From NCBI RefSeq assembly GCF_036170895.1, contig NZ_CP108036.1, forward strand, positions 4,467,501 through 4,531,500: a stretch of 64,000 bases of DNA. The letters run 5' to 3'. Both the position numbers and the translations under genes were made by a program. The notes beneath the pieces were generated by a model. The model had not been told where the DNA came from, ran no database searches, and was given only the letters and a program-made list of their open reading frames with translations. This DNA comes from Streptomyces erythrochromogenes (GTDB taxonomy: Bacteria; Actinomycetota; Actinomycetes; Streptomycetales; Streptomycetaceae). Of the stretch, positions 26,996-36,008 are shown in pieces. Numbering within the stretch: position 1 is the stretch's first letter; each line of letters starts with the position of its first letter.

Positions 26996-27772
26996 CTAGC
27001 CGAAGCGGCCCGAGATGTAGTCCTCGGTCGCCTGCACGGACGGGTTCGAGAAGATCCGGTCCGTGTCGTCGATCTCGATGAGCTTGCCGGGCTGGCCGAC
27101 CGCCGCGAGGTTGAAGAAGGCGGTGCGGTCGGAGACGCGGGCGGCCTGCTGCATGTTGTGCGTCACGATGACGATCGTGAAGCGCTCCTTGAGCTCGCCG
27201 ATCAGGTCCTCGATCGCCAGGGTGGAGATCGGGTCGAGGGCCGAGCAGGGCTCGTCCATCAGCAGGACCTCGGGCTCGACCGCGATGGCGCGGGCGATGC
27301 ACAGACGCTGCTGCTGGCCGCCGGAGAGGCCCGAGCCGGGCTTGTTCAGGCGGTCCTTGACCTCGTTCCAGAGGTTGGCGCCCTTGAGGGAGCGCTCCAC
27401 GATGTCGTTCAGCTCGGACTTCTTGAAGCTGCCGTTCAGCCGCAGGCCCGCCGCCACGTTGTCGAAGATCGACATGGTGGGGAAGGGGTTCGGGCGCTGG
27501 AAGACCATGCCGACCGTGCGGCGGACCGCTACGGGGTCCACGCCGGCGCCGTACAGGTTCTCGTCGTCCAGCATCACCTTGCCCTCGACGCGGCCGCCGG
27601 GGGTGACCTCGTGCATGCGGTTGAGGGTGCGCAGGAAGGTGGACTTGCCGCAGCCGGAGGGGCCGATGAAGGCCGTCACCGAGCGGGGTTCAACGGTCAT
27701 CGAGATGTCGTCGATGGCCTTGTGGGTGCCGTAGAAGGCGGACAGTCCGCTGACGTCGATTCGCTTCGCCAT
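26996..27772 (-). CDS. pstB: phosphate ABC transporter ATP-binding protein PstB
   Basis: A 258-residue ABC ATPase. Walker [10 protein letters not shown] at residues 37-45, Q-loop [11 protein letters not shown], signature [14 protein letters not shown], Walker [14 protein letters not shown], and H-loop IVIVTHNM are all intact. QRPNPFP is the PstB hallmark. It powers the high-affinity phosphate importer PstSCAB at the membrane. It follows pstA by 30 bases. Confidence 0.97.
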   Translation of the reverse strand: MAKRIDVSGLSAFYGTHKAIDDISMTVEPRSVTAFIGPSGCGKSTFLRTLNRMHEVTPGGRVEGKVMLDDENLYGAGVDPVAVRRTVGMVFQRPNPFPTMSIFDNVAAGLRLNGSFKKSELNDIVERSLKGANLWNEVKDRLNKPGSGLSGGQQQRLCIARAIAVEPEVLLMDEPCSALDPISTLAIEDLIGELKERFTIVIVTHNMQQAARVSDRTAFFNLAAVGQPGKLIEIDDTDRIFSNPSVQATEDYISGRFG

Positions 27773-27802
27773 GAGGGGTCACTTCGCTTTCATACAGTCG
27801 CG

Positions 27803-28885
27803 TCAGCGACCGGTCTTCGGGGCCTTCCAGCGGGCGATGCCGCGGGCCACCAGATTGAGGATCATGACGAAGGCGATCAGGACGAGCGCTGCGGCCCATG
27901 CCCGGTCGTAGGAGGCGTCACTGCCGACCTTGTACTGCTCCCAAATGTAGAGCGGGAGCGAGGACTGGGCGCCTTCGAAGGGGTTGCCGTTGATCAGCTG
28001 GGTGCCGAAGACCAGCAGCATGATCGGGGCGGTCTCACCGGCGATGCGGGCGACGGCCAGCATCAGACCGGTGGCGATGCCGCCGATGGCCGTGGGGAGG
28101 ACGACCTTGAGGATCACGCGCCACTTCGGCACACCGAGGGCCAGGGCGGCCTCGCGCAGCTCGTTCGGGACGAGCTTGAGCATCTCTTCGGTGGAGCGGA
28201 CCACGACGGGCATCATCAGGATCGACAGGGCCATCGCGCCGGCGAAGCCGGAGGGCCCGAAGCCGAGTGCCAGGTTCCAGGTCGTCAGGATGAACAGGCC
28301 CGCGACGATGGAGGGGATGCCGGTCATGACGTCGACGAAGAAGGTCACGGCCTTGGCGAGCGTGCCCTTGCCGTACTCGACGAGGTAGACGGCGGTCAGC
28401 AGGCCGATCGGCGCCGCGATCAGGGTGGCGAGGGCGATCTGCTCGATGGTGCCGAGCAGCGCGTGGTAGACGCCGCCGCCCTCCTCGAAGCTGGTCACGC
28501 CGTTCATCGAGTGCGTCAGGAAGTCGGCGCTGAAGACCTCGATGCCGCGGCTGATCGTGGTCCAGATCAGCGAGAGCAGCGGGATGACGGCGAGGACGAA
28601 GGAGACCCACACGACGGAGGTCGCGATGCGGTCCTTGGCCTGGCGGCGGTTCTCGATCACCGCGCTGGCGGTGTACGTGATCGCGAGGAACAGGATGGCC
28701 GCGATCAGACCCCACTGGATCTTGCTGTCGAGGCCGAAGAGGACGCCGGTGCCGCAGCCGAGGGCGATCGAGAGGACCGCGATGCCGGCCGGGGCCCAGC
28801 GGGGCAGGCCGCCTCGGGTGAGGCCGGCGGGTGCGGCGGACCGGGGGGCCCTGGAGGGCCGCTGGTCCTGGAGTGCGTGGCTCAT
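27803..28885 (-). CDS. pstA: phosphate ABC transporter permease PstA
   Basis: A 360-residue permease with a longer than usual N-terminus (a cytoplasmic 30 residues plus two extra helices, as commonly seen in actinobacteria) and six core helices. The permease EAA loop is EMLKLVPNELREAALALGVPKWRVILKVVLPTAIGGI. The ATG overlaps the pstC stop by one base (TGATG). Partner of PstC in the phosphate channel. Confidence 0.96.
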   Translation of the reverse strand: MSHALQDQRPSRAPRSAAPAGLTRGGLPRWAPAGIAVLSIALGCGTGVLFGLDSKIQWGLIAAILFLAITYTASAVIENRRQAKDRIATSVVWVSFVLAVIPLLSLIWTTISRGIEVFSADFLTHSMNGVTSFEEGGGVYHALLGTIEQIALATLIAAPIGLLTAVYLVEYGKGTLAKAVTFFVDVMTGIPSIVAGLFILTTWNLALGFGPSGFAGAMALSILMMPVVVRSTEEMLKLVPNELREAALALGVPKWRVILKVVLPTAIGGIATGLMLAVARIAGETAPIMLLVFGTQLINGNPFEGAQSSLPLYIWEQYKVGSDASYDRAWAAALVLIAFVMILNLVARGIARWKAPKTGR

Positions 28886-29874
28886 CAGGCGTTCGCCCCC
28901 GAGAAGTCCTTGCGGCGAGCGATGATCAGGCGAGCTGCACCGTTGACCAGCAGGGTGAGCAGGAAGAGGACCAGACCGGAGGCGATCAGCGCGTCCCGGC
29001 CGAACTCGTTGGCCTCGTCGAACTTCGCGGCGATGTTCTGCGCGAACGTGCCGCCGCCCGGGTCGAGGATGTGGCCGGAGATCAGGAAGCTCGGCGAGAG
29101 GACGGTGGCGACGGCCATGGTCTCGCCGAGCGCGCGGCCGAGGCCGAGCATCGAGGCGGAGATGACGCCGGAGCGGCCGAAGGGCAGCACCGACATCCGG
29201 ATGACCTCCCAGCGGGTCGCGCCGAGGGCCAGGGCGGCCTCCTCGTTCATGCGCGGGACCTGGAGGAAGACCTCGCGGCTGACGCTGGTCACGATCGGCA
29301 GGATCATGATCGCGAGCAGGATGCCGACGGTGAAGAGCGAGCGCGCGACGCCGACCTGGGTCTTGTCGAAGACGTAGGTCCAGCCCAGGTACTCGTCGAG
29401 CCAGAGGTTCAGGCCTGCCAGCTGCGGGACGAGGAAGAGGGCGCCCCAGATGCCGTAGATGATCGACGGCACGGCGGCCAGCAGGTCGACCACGTAGGCG
29501 ATCGGCGCGGCGAGCCTGCGCGGCGCGTAGTGCGAGATGAAGAGGGCGATGCCGACGGCGATCGGAACCGCGATGACCATCGCGATGATCGAGCTGACGA
29601 CGGTGCCGAAGAGCAGGACGGCGATGCCGAAGACGGGCGGGTTGGCCGACGCGTTCCAGTCGAAGGTGGTGAGGAAGTTCCCCTCGTTCTTCGACAGTGC
29701 GATCGAGGCGCGGTAGGTGAGGAAGACGGCGATCGACGCCATGATCACCAGGAGCAGGATGCCGGAGCCCTTGGAGAGCCCGGCGAAGATCTTGTCACCG
29801 GCGCGGCCGGTGGGCCTCTTGCTCGTGGAGACAGGCGGAGCCGTGTCTATCTGGGTGGGTGTGGTGGAAGCCAT
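28885..29874 (-). CDS. pstC: phosphate ABC transporter permease PstC
   Basis: A 329-residue permease with six helices. The EAA loop is VPRMNEEAALALGATRWEVIRMSVLPFGRSGVISA. The N-terminus is Thr/Pro-rich and cytoplasmic. It is followed by a stem-loop-containing gap from pstS and overlaps pstA. The order pstS-pstC-pstA-pstB is standard. Confidence 0.96.
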   Translation of the reverse strand: MASTTPTQIDTAPPVSTSKRPTGRAGDKIFAGLSKGSGILLLVIMASIAVFLTYRASIALSKNEGNFLTTFDWNASANPPVFGIAVLLFGTVVSSIIAMVIAVPIAVGIALFISHYAPRRLAAPIAYVVDLLAAVPSIIYGIWGALFLVPQLAGLNLWLDEYLGWTYVFDKTQVGVARSLFTVGILLAIMILPIVTSVSREVFLQVPRMNEEAALALGATRWEVIRMSVLPFGRSGVISASMLGLGRALGETMAVATVLSPSFLISGHILDPGGGTFAQNIAAKFDEANEFGRDALIASGLVLFLLTLLVNGAARLIIARRKDFSGANA

Positions 29875-29950
29875 GGTCTTTCCGGTCTGTGTGGGGGGCA
29901 GGCCCCCTGGCGGCGGTGCACCGGATTTCCCCCGGGTGGAGGGGAAGGGG

Positions 29951-30009
29951 CTCCGGGGCCGGTCCGCCCGGTCCCCGGACGGGGGGAGGGGACGGACCGG
30001 GCCTCGGAG
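29951..30009 (-). promoter_or_regulatory. pstS-pstC intergenic hairpin
   Basis: The 142-base gap between pstS and pstC holds an inverted repeat: ctccggggccggtccg (29951-29966) pairs with cggaccgggcctcggag (29993-30009), with a one-base bulge and a 26-base loop. There is no T-run. Such structures commonly stop most readthrough or protect upstream RNA, so that the binding protein is made in excess over the permease. Confidence 0.65.
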
Positions 30010-30016
30010 CTGAGGA

Positions 30017-31153
30017 CTAGCTGAGCGAGTTGATGACCTCGCGGACCTTGGCGTTGATCTCGGCCGGGATCGGCGCGTAGCCGTTCTCGAGGAGGATCTT
30101 CTGGCCCGCGTCGGACGCGGTGTAGTTCAGGAAGGACTTGACGGTCGGCAGGGTCTCCGGCTTGTTGCCCTTGTCGCAGACGACCTCGTAGGTGACCAGG
30201 ACGATCGGGTACGCGCCCTCGGCCTTGGTGGTGTAGTCGAGCTTGAGCGCCAGGTCCGAGCCGGTGCCGGCGATCTTGGCGGCGGCGATGGCCTTGGAGG
30301 CGTTCTCGCCGGTGGCCTTGACCGGGGCGGCGGCGCCCGTGTTCAGGTCGACCGTCTTGATGCCCTGGGCGCTGGCGTAGGAGAGCTCGAAGTAGCCGAT
30401 GGCACCGTCGACCTGCTTGACCTGGGTCGCGACACCGGAGGAGCCGGAGGCGCCGAGGCCGCCCGGGGCCGGCCACTTCTTCGCGGCCTCGTACGGCCAT
30501 GCGTCACCGGCGGTGGCCTTGAGGTACTTGCCGAGGTTCTCGGTGGTGCCCGAGTCCTCGGAGCGGTGGAAGTGCTGGATGGCGGTGGAGGGAAGCGTGA
30601 CGCCGGGGTTCAGCTTCTTGATCGCCTCGTCGTCCCACTTCTTGATCTTGTCGTTGAAGATGTTGGCGATCGTGGCGGCGTCAAGGTTCAGCTTGTCCAC
30701 GCCCGCGACGTTGAAACCGAGGGCGATCGGGCCGCCGACCATCGGCAGGTCGATGCCCTGGCCGCCGGTGCAGATCTTCTTCGACTCCTCGACCTGCTCC
30801 GGCTTCAGCGCCGAGTCGGAGCCGGCGAAACCGACGGTGCCCTGGTTGAAGGCGACGATGCCCTCACCGGAGGAGGAGGACTTGTAGTTCACCTCGACGC
30901 CGGAGCAGGCGGCCATGTAGTTCTTCACCCACAGGTCGACCGCGTTCTTCTGCGCGGAGGAGCCGGAGGCGAGCAGCTTGCCCTTGGCGCCCTCGCACTT
31001 GATGTCGCCCGCGGCCGGAGCGGCGGCCTTGGACGCGCCGTCGCCGGTCTTGGTGTTGTCGTCCGAGCCGCACGCCGTGAGGACCAGGGCGCCTGACACG
31101 ACAAGCGCACCGAGGGCGGAGGCACGAAGCATGTTCTTGCGCTGAAGCTTCAC
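30017..31153 (-). CDS. pstS: phosphate-binding lipoprotein PstS
   Basis: A 378-residue periplasmic-type binding protein anchored as a lipoprotein: signal peptide with lipobox LTACGS, acylated Cys28. Phosphate-binding blocks LLASGSSAQKNAVDLW, FAGSDSALKPEQ, and FHRSEDSGTTENLGKYL are intact (Ser, Asp and Arg ligands). It captures phosphate for PstCAB. A PHO box lies 160-185 bases upstream. In Streptomyces PstS is among the most abundant exported proteins under phosphate limitation. Confidence 0.97.
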   Translation of the reverse strand: MKLQRKNMLRASALGALVVSGALVLTACGSDDNTKTGDGASKAAAPAAGDIKCEGAKGKLLASGSSAQKNAVDLWVKNYMAACSGVEVNYKSSSSGEGIVAFNQGTVGFAGSDSALKPEQVEESKKICTGGQGIDLPMVGGPIALGFNVAGVDKLNLDAATIANIFNDKIKKWDDEAIKKLNPGVTLPSTAIQHFHRSEDSGTTENLGKYLKATAGDAWPYEAAKKWPAPGGLGASGSSGVATQVKQVDGAIGYFELSYASAQGIKTVDLNTGAAAPVKATGENASKAIAAAKIAGTGSDLALKLDYTTKAEGAYPIVLVTYEVVCDKGNKPETLPTVKSFLNYTASDAGQKILLENGYAPIPAEINAKVREVINSLS

Positions 31154-31315
31154 TTTCGGGTGTTCCTTCCAGAAGCCGCCGGCCGCTTTCCGTTCGTGCC
31201 GGGCGGCGTGCGAAGAGGACTACTACGTCGGGTGCCCGGGTCGGCCGCTCCGTCTGCGGGCCACCGTCTCCGTGCACGACCGAAATTAGGCAGAACAGGT
31301 GAAGCAGCCGACCGG

Positions 31316-31337
31316 CCCGAGTGAACGGACGGTGAAC
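31316..31337 (-). promoter_or_regulatory. PHO box (PhoP-binding direct repeats) upstream of pstS
   Basis: On the minus strand the sequence reads GTTCACCGTCC GTTCACTCGGG, two adjacent 11-base direct repeat units that match the Streptomyces PhoP consensus (G-T/G-TCACC-type). A third, weaker unit, gcttcacctgt, lies 12-13 bases further towards pstS. PhoP binding here would activate pstSCAB when phosphate is low. Confidence 0.85.
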
Positions 31338-31392
31338 CGTGGCGGACGACCCGGTGCGTTCCGGGGCGTCCGCGCACAGTCGCCATCATCCG

Positions 31393-32382
31393 TTATCCCG
31401 CCGTTACCGCGGTGTGACCCGCGGGCTCCCTCAGCCAGAGGTGCTGGAAGTCGGCCCGGGCCGCCTCGACCTCGTGGCGCTGGTCGGCGTGCAGGACGCC
31501 CAGGGCGTAGGCCGTCGCCGGGGCGATGCGCGGGGTGCGGGCCGCCGTGGCGGAGGCGGCGGCGGCCTCGGCGGCGTCACGGTGGCGGTTCAGGGCCTCG
31601 CCCGCGGCCGCCGGCCGGGTCACGTCCTCGCCGAGGACCTCCCGCGCGTAGCGGTGGACCCGCAGGAGGCGGCGCACCTCGTGCCAGAGGCCGTCGTGGT
31701 CCGCGTTGTACGGGCTCGGCGCCGCCTCGCAGCCGCTGATCGGCGGCAGTGCCGAGACCGCGGCCGACAGGCGGGTTTCGGCCACGGCCGCGAGCGGTAC
31801 CAGGACCTCTGCGACCGGTCCGCGGGCCGCGACGGCGTCGAGCGGGACCTCGGAGGCCAGCACGGCCACCGCGTCCGCCACGGCGTGGAAGCGTGACGAG
31901 CCGAGCGCCTGGAGGGTGGCAGAGTGGGCGCGCGTCCGGGCCAGGGTCAGCTGGCGTTCCAGCAGTGCGCCCGCGCGCGCCGAGCCCACCGTCAGCGCGC
32001 CCGCCGAGCCGCGCGGGGCGGGGAGCTCCGGGGACCCCGACAGCCGGTGCAGTGCGTCCATGAGCCGGGCCAGCCGGGCGGCGTACGCGTGCTCGTCGGC
32101 CAGGGTCGAGGACAGCCACACCAGCTCGGCGCGCAGTCCGTCGGCCCAGGACGACTCGGTCACCACCCGGAACGTGGCCAGTGATCCGCTGATGCGGCGC
32201 GCGGCCCCCCGCAGGCTGCGCGCCGCGTCGCTGCTCTCCGCGGCGTCGGCCCCGCTCGCAGCGCTCGGACTGTACTGGCGCATCCCCCTGAGGAAAGCCG
32301 TGGCCTGGGAGCGCAGGTACGTGCCGAGCACGTCACCTGCGCATGGCCCCCAAGTCGACGGGTTACGGTTTTGCTGAGCCAC
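31393..32382 (-). CDS. CHAD domain protein (polyphosphate-associated)
   Basis: A 329-residue helical protein with the CHAD pattern: repeated conserved histidines and basic residues in [47 protein letters not shown], and [24 protein letters not shown] domains bind polyphosphate. The GTG start (32380-32382) overlaps the end of ppk by 20 bases, so it is made together with polyphosphate kinase. Its likely role is binding polyphosphate or localising the granule; that is inferred from the family and the partner gene. Confidence 0.88.
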   Translation of the reverse strand: MAQQNRNPSTWGPCAGDVLGTYLRSQATAFLRGMRQYSPSAASGADAAESSDAARSLRGAARRISGSLATFRVVTESSWADGLRAELVWLSSTLADEHAYAARLARLMDALHRLSGSPELPAPRGSAGALTVGSARAGALLERQLTLARTRAHSATLQALGSSRFHAVADAVAVLASEVPLDAVAARGPVAEVLVPLAAVAETRLSAAVSALPPISGCEAAPSPYNADHDGLWHEVRRLLRVHRYAREVLGEDVTRPAAAGEALNRHRDAAEAAAASATAARTPRIAPATAYALGVLHADQRHEVEAARADFQHLWLREPAGHTAVTAG

Positions 32383-34666
32383 GCCGGCGCCTCCGGGCGT
32401 CTATGAGCGTCTCCTGTACGTGCCGCAGCGGCTGGCCGTCCGCGTCCGTGCTGTGCCGTGTCCACTCGCCGTCCGGGCCCAGGTGCCAGGAGGAGGTGGT
32501 GTCGGACATGCCGGTTTCCAGCATCCGGTCCAGTGCCGCGCGGTGGGCCGGGTCGGCGACCCTGACCAGTGCCTCGATACGGCGGTCGAGGTTGCGGTGC
32601 ATCATGTCGGCGCTGCCGATCCACACCTCGGGCTCGCCGCCGTTGCCGAAGGCGAAGACCCGGGAGTGTTCGAGGAAGCGGCCGAGGATCGAGCGGACCC
32701 GGATGTTGTCCGAGAGTCCGGGGACGCCGGGGCGCACGGCGCAGATGCCGCGCACCCAGATGTCGACGGGCACTCCTGCCTGGGAGGCCCGGTAGAGCGA
32801 GTCGATGAGGGCCTCGTCGACGATCGAGTTCATCTTGAGGCGCACGTACGCGGGGCGGCCGGCCCTGTGGTGGGCGGCCTCCTTGTCGATCCGTGCGATC
32901 AGTCCGTCGCGCAGCGAGCGGGGCGCGACCATCAGCCGGCGGTAGGTCTCGCGGCGCGAGTAGCCGGACAGCCGGTTGAACAGGTCGGAGAGGTCCGCGC
33001 CGACCTGCGGGTCGGCGGTGAGCAGGCCGAGGTCCTCGTAGAGCCGGGCGGTCTTGGGGTGGTAGTTGCCGGTGCCGACGTGGGCGTAGCGGCGCAGCTG
33101 GTCGCCCTCCTGCCGGACGACGAGCGACAGCTTGCAGTGGGTCTTGAGGCCGACGAGCCCGTAGACGACGTGGCAGCCGGACTCCTCCAGCTTGCGCGCC
33201 CACTTGATGTTGGCCTGCTCGTCGAAGCGGGCCTTGATCTCGACGAGGACGAGGACCTGCTTGCCGGATTCGGCGGCGTCGATCAGGGCGTCCACGATCG
33301 GGGAGTCGCCGGAGGTGCGGTAGAGCGTCTGCTTGATCGCGAGGACGTCCGGGTCGGCGGCGGCCTGCTCCAGGAAGGCCTGCACCGAGGTGGAGAACGA
33401 GTCGTACGGGTGGTGCAGCAGGACGTCCCGCTCGCGCAGGGCGGCGAAGATGTCGGGCGCGTGCGCGGACTCGACCTCGGCGAGGTCCCGGTGGGTGCCG
33501 GCGACGAACTTCGGGTACTTGAGCTCGGGCCGGTCCAGGGAGGCGATCCCGAAGAGGGCGGTCAGGTCGAGGGGCCCGGGCAGCGGGTACACCTCGGAGG
33601 CGTTGACGTTCAGCTCCTGCACGAGGAGGTCCAGGACGCCGGGGTCGATGGACTCCTCGACCTCCAGGCGCACGGGCGGGCCGAAGCGGCGCCGCATGAG
33701 CTCCTTCTCCAGTGCCTGGAGCAGGTTCTCGGCGTCGTCCTCCTCCACCTCCAGGTCCTCGTTGCGGGTCACGCGGAACATGTGGTGCGCGAGCACCTCC
33801 ATGCCCGGGAACAGCTCCTCCAGGTGCGCGGCGATGACGTCCTCCAGCGGGACGTAGCGCTGCGGGGAGGCCTCCAGGAAGCGGGAGAGGATCGGCGGGA
33901 CCTTGACCCGGGCGAAGTGGCGGTGGCCGCTGACGGGGTTGCGCACGACCACGGCCAGGTTCAGGGAGAGGCCGGAGATGTACGGGAAGGGGTGCGCGGG
34001 GTCCACGGCCAGCGGGATGAGCACCGGGAAGATCTGGTTCCGGAACAGCGTGAAGAGGCGGGCCTGCTCCTTCTCGGTGAGGTCGGGCCAGCGGATGAGG
34101 TGGACGCCCTCCTCGGCCAGCGCCGGGGAGATGTCCTGCTGGAAGCAGGCGGCGTGGCGGGCCATGAGCTCGCGCGAGCGCGTCCAGATGAGGTCCAGCA
34201 CCTCGCGGGGCTGCAGGCCGGAGGCCGATCGGGTGGCGACGCCCGTCGCGATACGCCGTTTGAGGCCGGCCACGCGGACCATGAAGAACTCGTCGAGGTT
34301 GCTCGCGAAGATCGCCAGGAAGTTCGCGCGCTCCAGGAGCGGGGTCGTCGGGTCCTCGGCGAGCTCCAGCACCCGCTCGTTGAAGGCGAGCCAGCTGCGC
34401 TCCCGGTCGAGGAAGCGGTCCGGGGGGAGCTCCCCGCCGTCCTTGTCGTCGTAGGCGTCCAGGTCGGCGTCGAGATCGGGGTCGAGGCCGATGTGCGGGC
34501 GGTGCGCGGCGATGGAGCCTATGCGGGCGTGGGCCGCGGCGCCGGTGGCCGGGGTGGCGGCCTTGCCTGTCGCCTTGCCGGTCGCCTTGTCGGCGGCGGA
34601 GGCGGACGTGTGAGACGGGTGCTGGGCGGGGACCTCGGTGGGACCGGCGCTGGGCTTGTGACTCAT
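32363..34666 (-). CDS. ppk: polyphosphate kinase 1
   Basis: A 767-residue Ppk1, which reversibly makes polyphosphate from ATP. The core starts near residue 80 ([25 protein letters not shown]). The autophosphorylated histidine lies in [25 protein letters not shown]; other family blocks are [37 protein letters not shown] and the [12 protein letters not shown] region near the end. The first 80 residues are low-complexity (Ala/Thr/Lys, then an Asp-rich stretch). ATG 34666 is used. It is followed by the overlapping CHAD gene. Phosphate starvation control is expected but no convincing PHO box was seen. Confidence 0.95.
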   Translation of the reverse strand: MSHKPSAGPTEVPAQHPSHTSASAADKATGKATGKAATPATGAAAHARIGSIAAHRPHIGLDPDLDADLDAYDDKDGGELPPDRFLDRERSWLAFNERVLELAEDPTTPLLERANFLAIFASNLDEFFMVRVAGLKRRIATGVATRSASGLQPREVLDLIWTRSRELMARHAACFQQDISPALAEEGVHLIRWPDLTEKEQARLFTLFRNQIFPVLIPLAVDPAHPFPYISGLSLNLAVVVRNPVSGHRHFARVKVPPILSRFLEASPQRYVPLEDVIAAHLEELFPGMEVLAHHMFRVTRNEDLEVEEDDAENLLQALEKELMRRRFGPPVRLEVEESIDPGVLDLLVQELNVNASEVYPLPGPLDLTALFGIASLDRPELKYPKFVAGTHRDLAEVESAHAPDIFAALRERDVLLHHPYDSFSTSVQAFLEQAAADPDVLAIKQTLYRTSGDSPIVDALIDAAESGKQVLVLVEIKARFDEQANIKWARKLEESGCHVVYGLVGLKTHCKLSLVVRQEGDQLRRYAHVGTGNYHPKTARLYEDLGLLTADPQVGADLSDLFNRLSGYSRRETYRRLMVAPRSLRDGLIARIDKEAAHHRAGRPAYVRLKMNSIVDEALIDSLYRASQAGVPVDIWVRGICAVRPGVPGLSDNIRVRSILGRFLEHSRVFAFGNGGEPEVWIGSADMMHRNLDRRIEALVRVADPAHRAALDRMLETGMSDTTSSWHLGPDGEWTRHSTDADGQPLRHVQETLIDARRRRRGSAKP

Positions 34667-34911
34667 GACTCCATTCTTCCGCGCAAGCGGCAGGACAGGC
34701 GCGTCGGACGGGTCTGCCGTCAGTCGGAGTCGGGGCTGCATTGGGGGAGAGTCGCAAGCGCTTCTGAATGCCCGGTTAATGGCGCATGGCTTCCCGGCTC
34801 CGGCTGGTGCACGAGTCCTTCCCGGGGCGCGGGTGGGGCGCGGTTGCCGGGGGCGCCGTCCCCGGACCCCCCGCGCCCCTTGCGCCGGCCGGCGCAGGGC
34901 CCGCCGACGGG

Positions 34912-35838
34912 TCAGCTCTCCGTGCGGTACATCAGGTCGACCTCGTGGGTGGTGAAGCCGAGGCCCTCGTAGACGGCGAGGGCCGCCGGGTTGTCGGCGT
35001 CGACGTAGAGCATGGCCGTCGGCAGGCCCTGGGCCGCCAGGTGCTGGAGGCCGATCGCGGTCAGGGCCTTGCCGAGGCCGCCGCCCTGGGCGCCGGGGAG
35101 GACGCCGACCACGTAGACCTCGCCCAGCTGCTGCGCCGCGTGGACCTTCGTCCAGTGGAAGCCGACGAGCTCGCCGTCGCGCTCGGCGAGGAAGAAGCCC
35201 TTGGCGTCGAACCAGGGCTGCGCGATCCGGTCGTCGAGGTCGCGCTGGGTGAGCGAGCCCTGCTCGGGGTGGTGGGCGAAGGCGGCCGCGTTCGCCGCGA
35301 GCCAGGCCGCGTCGTCGGTGCCGGGCAGGAAGGTCCGTACGGTCACGCCGGGCGGGAGCACCGGATCCGGCAGCGGGGCCCCTTCGGCCAGGGGCCGGCG
35401 CAGCTGGCGCAGCTCGCGGAAGAGGGTCAGGCCGAGCACCTGGGCGAGGTGCCGGGCGGCGGACTTGCCGCCGTGGGCCCACACCCGCAGCCGTTTGCCG
35501 GAGGCGGCCAGCAGGGCCATGCCCATCGCCCGGCCGTGGCCGCGGCCGCGCAGCGCCGGGTGGACCACGAGTTCGGCGGCCGGGGCCTCCACCGGGTCGG
35601 TGTCCTCCAGTTGCCCGTACGCGGCGAGCCGGCCGCCGTCGGTGAGCAGGAAGTGCCGGATCCCCGCGCGCGGCCCTCCGCGCAGCTGGAGCCTTCCCTG
35701 TTCGGACACGGCGGTGGTGCCGTCCGTACGCGCCGCGTCCTCGATCAGGTCGAGGACGGCGTCGGCCTGTTCCCCCGTCAGCTCGTCGAGGGTCTGAATC
35801 TGCCGTCCCGGCTCCAGGGCCGCTGCTGCGTCAGTCAT
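34912..35838 (-). CDS. mshD: mycothiol synthase MshD
   Basis: A 308-residue tandem GNAT protein. The N-terminal GNAT half has [18 protein letters not shown] and the C-terminal half has [27 protein letters not shown] with [19 protein letters not shown]. This duplicated layout and the GFHWTKVH segment identify MshD, which acetylates Cys-GlcN-Ins with acetyl-CoA in the last step of mycothiol synthesis. Start ATG 35838. The gene is monocistronic and divergent from the 5'-nucleotidase gene. Confidence 0.95.
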   Translation of the reverse strand: MTDAAAALEPGRQIQTLDELTGEQADAVLDLIEDAARTDGTTAVSEQGRLQLRGGPRAGIRHFLLTDGGRLAAYGQLEDTDPVEAPAAELVVHPALRGRGHGRAMGMALLAASGKRLRVWAHGGKSAARHLAQVLGLTLFRELRQLRRPLAEGAPLPDPVLPPGVTVRTFLPGTDDAAWLAANAAAFAHHPEQGSLTQRDLDDRIAQPWFDAKGFFLAERDGELVGFHWTKVHAAQQLGEVYVVGVLPGAQGGGLGKALTAIGLQHLAAQGLPTAMLYVDADNPAALAVYEGLGFTTHEVDLMYRTES

Positions 35839-36008
35839 GGAACGAGCCTACGACCGTCCGGGCCGCCGAGCGGAGTACGGGCACGGGGTCGGGCCTTCTT
35901 CTGCGTGTAACCAACGCGATACCCGTTACCCCCTGGTAGAGCTACGCGCGTTGACCATAGGCTTCGGCGGACCTCCCGAGCAGTATCGCTGTCCACAAAG
36001 GGGACTAA

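Noticed and set aside
25985..29377. A 1130-codon open frame on the plus strand across pit and the pst genes
   Set aside because: It is antisense to pstB, pstA and pstC and in the wrong frame over pit. Very high GC content keeps stop codons out of such shadow frames; its sequence is low-complexity Arg/Gly/Ala/Asp without any domain.
34667..34790. PHO box before ppk (cattaaccggg/cattcagaagc on the minus strand)
   Set aside because: Two 11-base units can be drawn, but they match the PhoP consensus too weakly to call.
35951..35986. A sigma-70 promoter (ttgacc and cagtat) for the 5'-nucleotidase gene
   Set aside because: The spacing of 24 bases is too long for a normal promoter.
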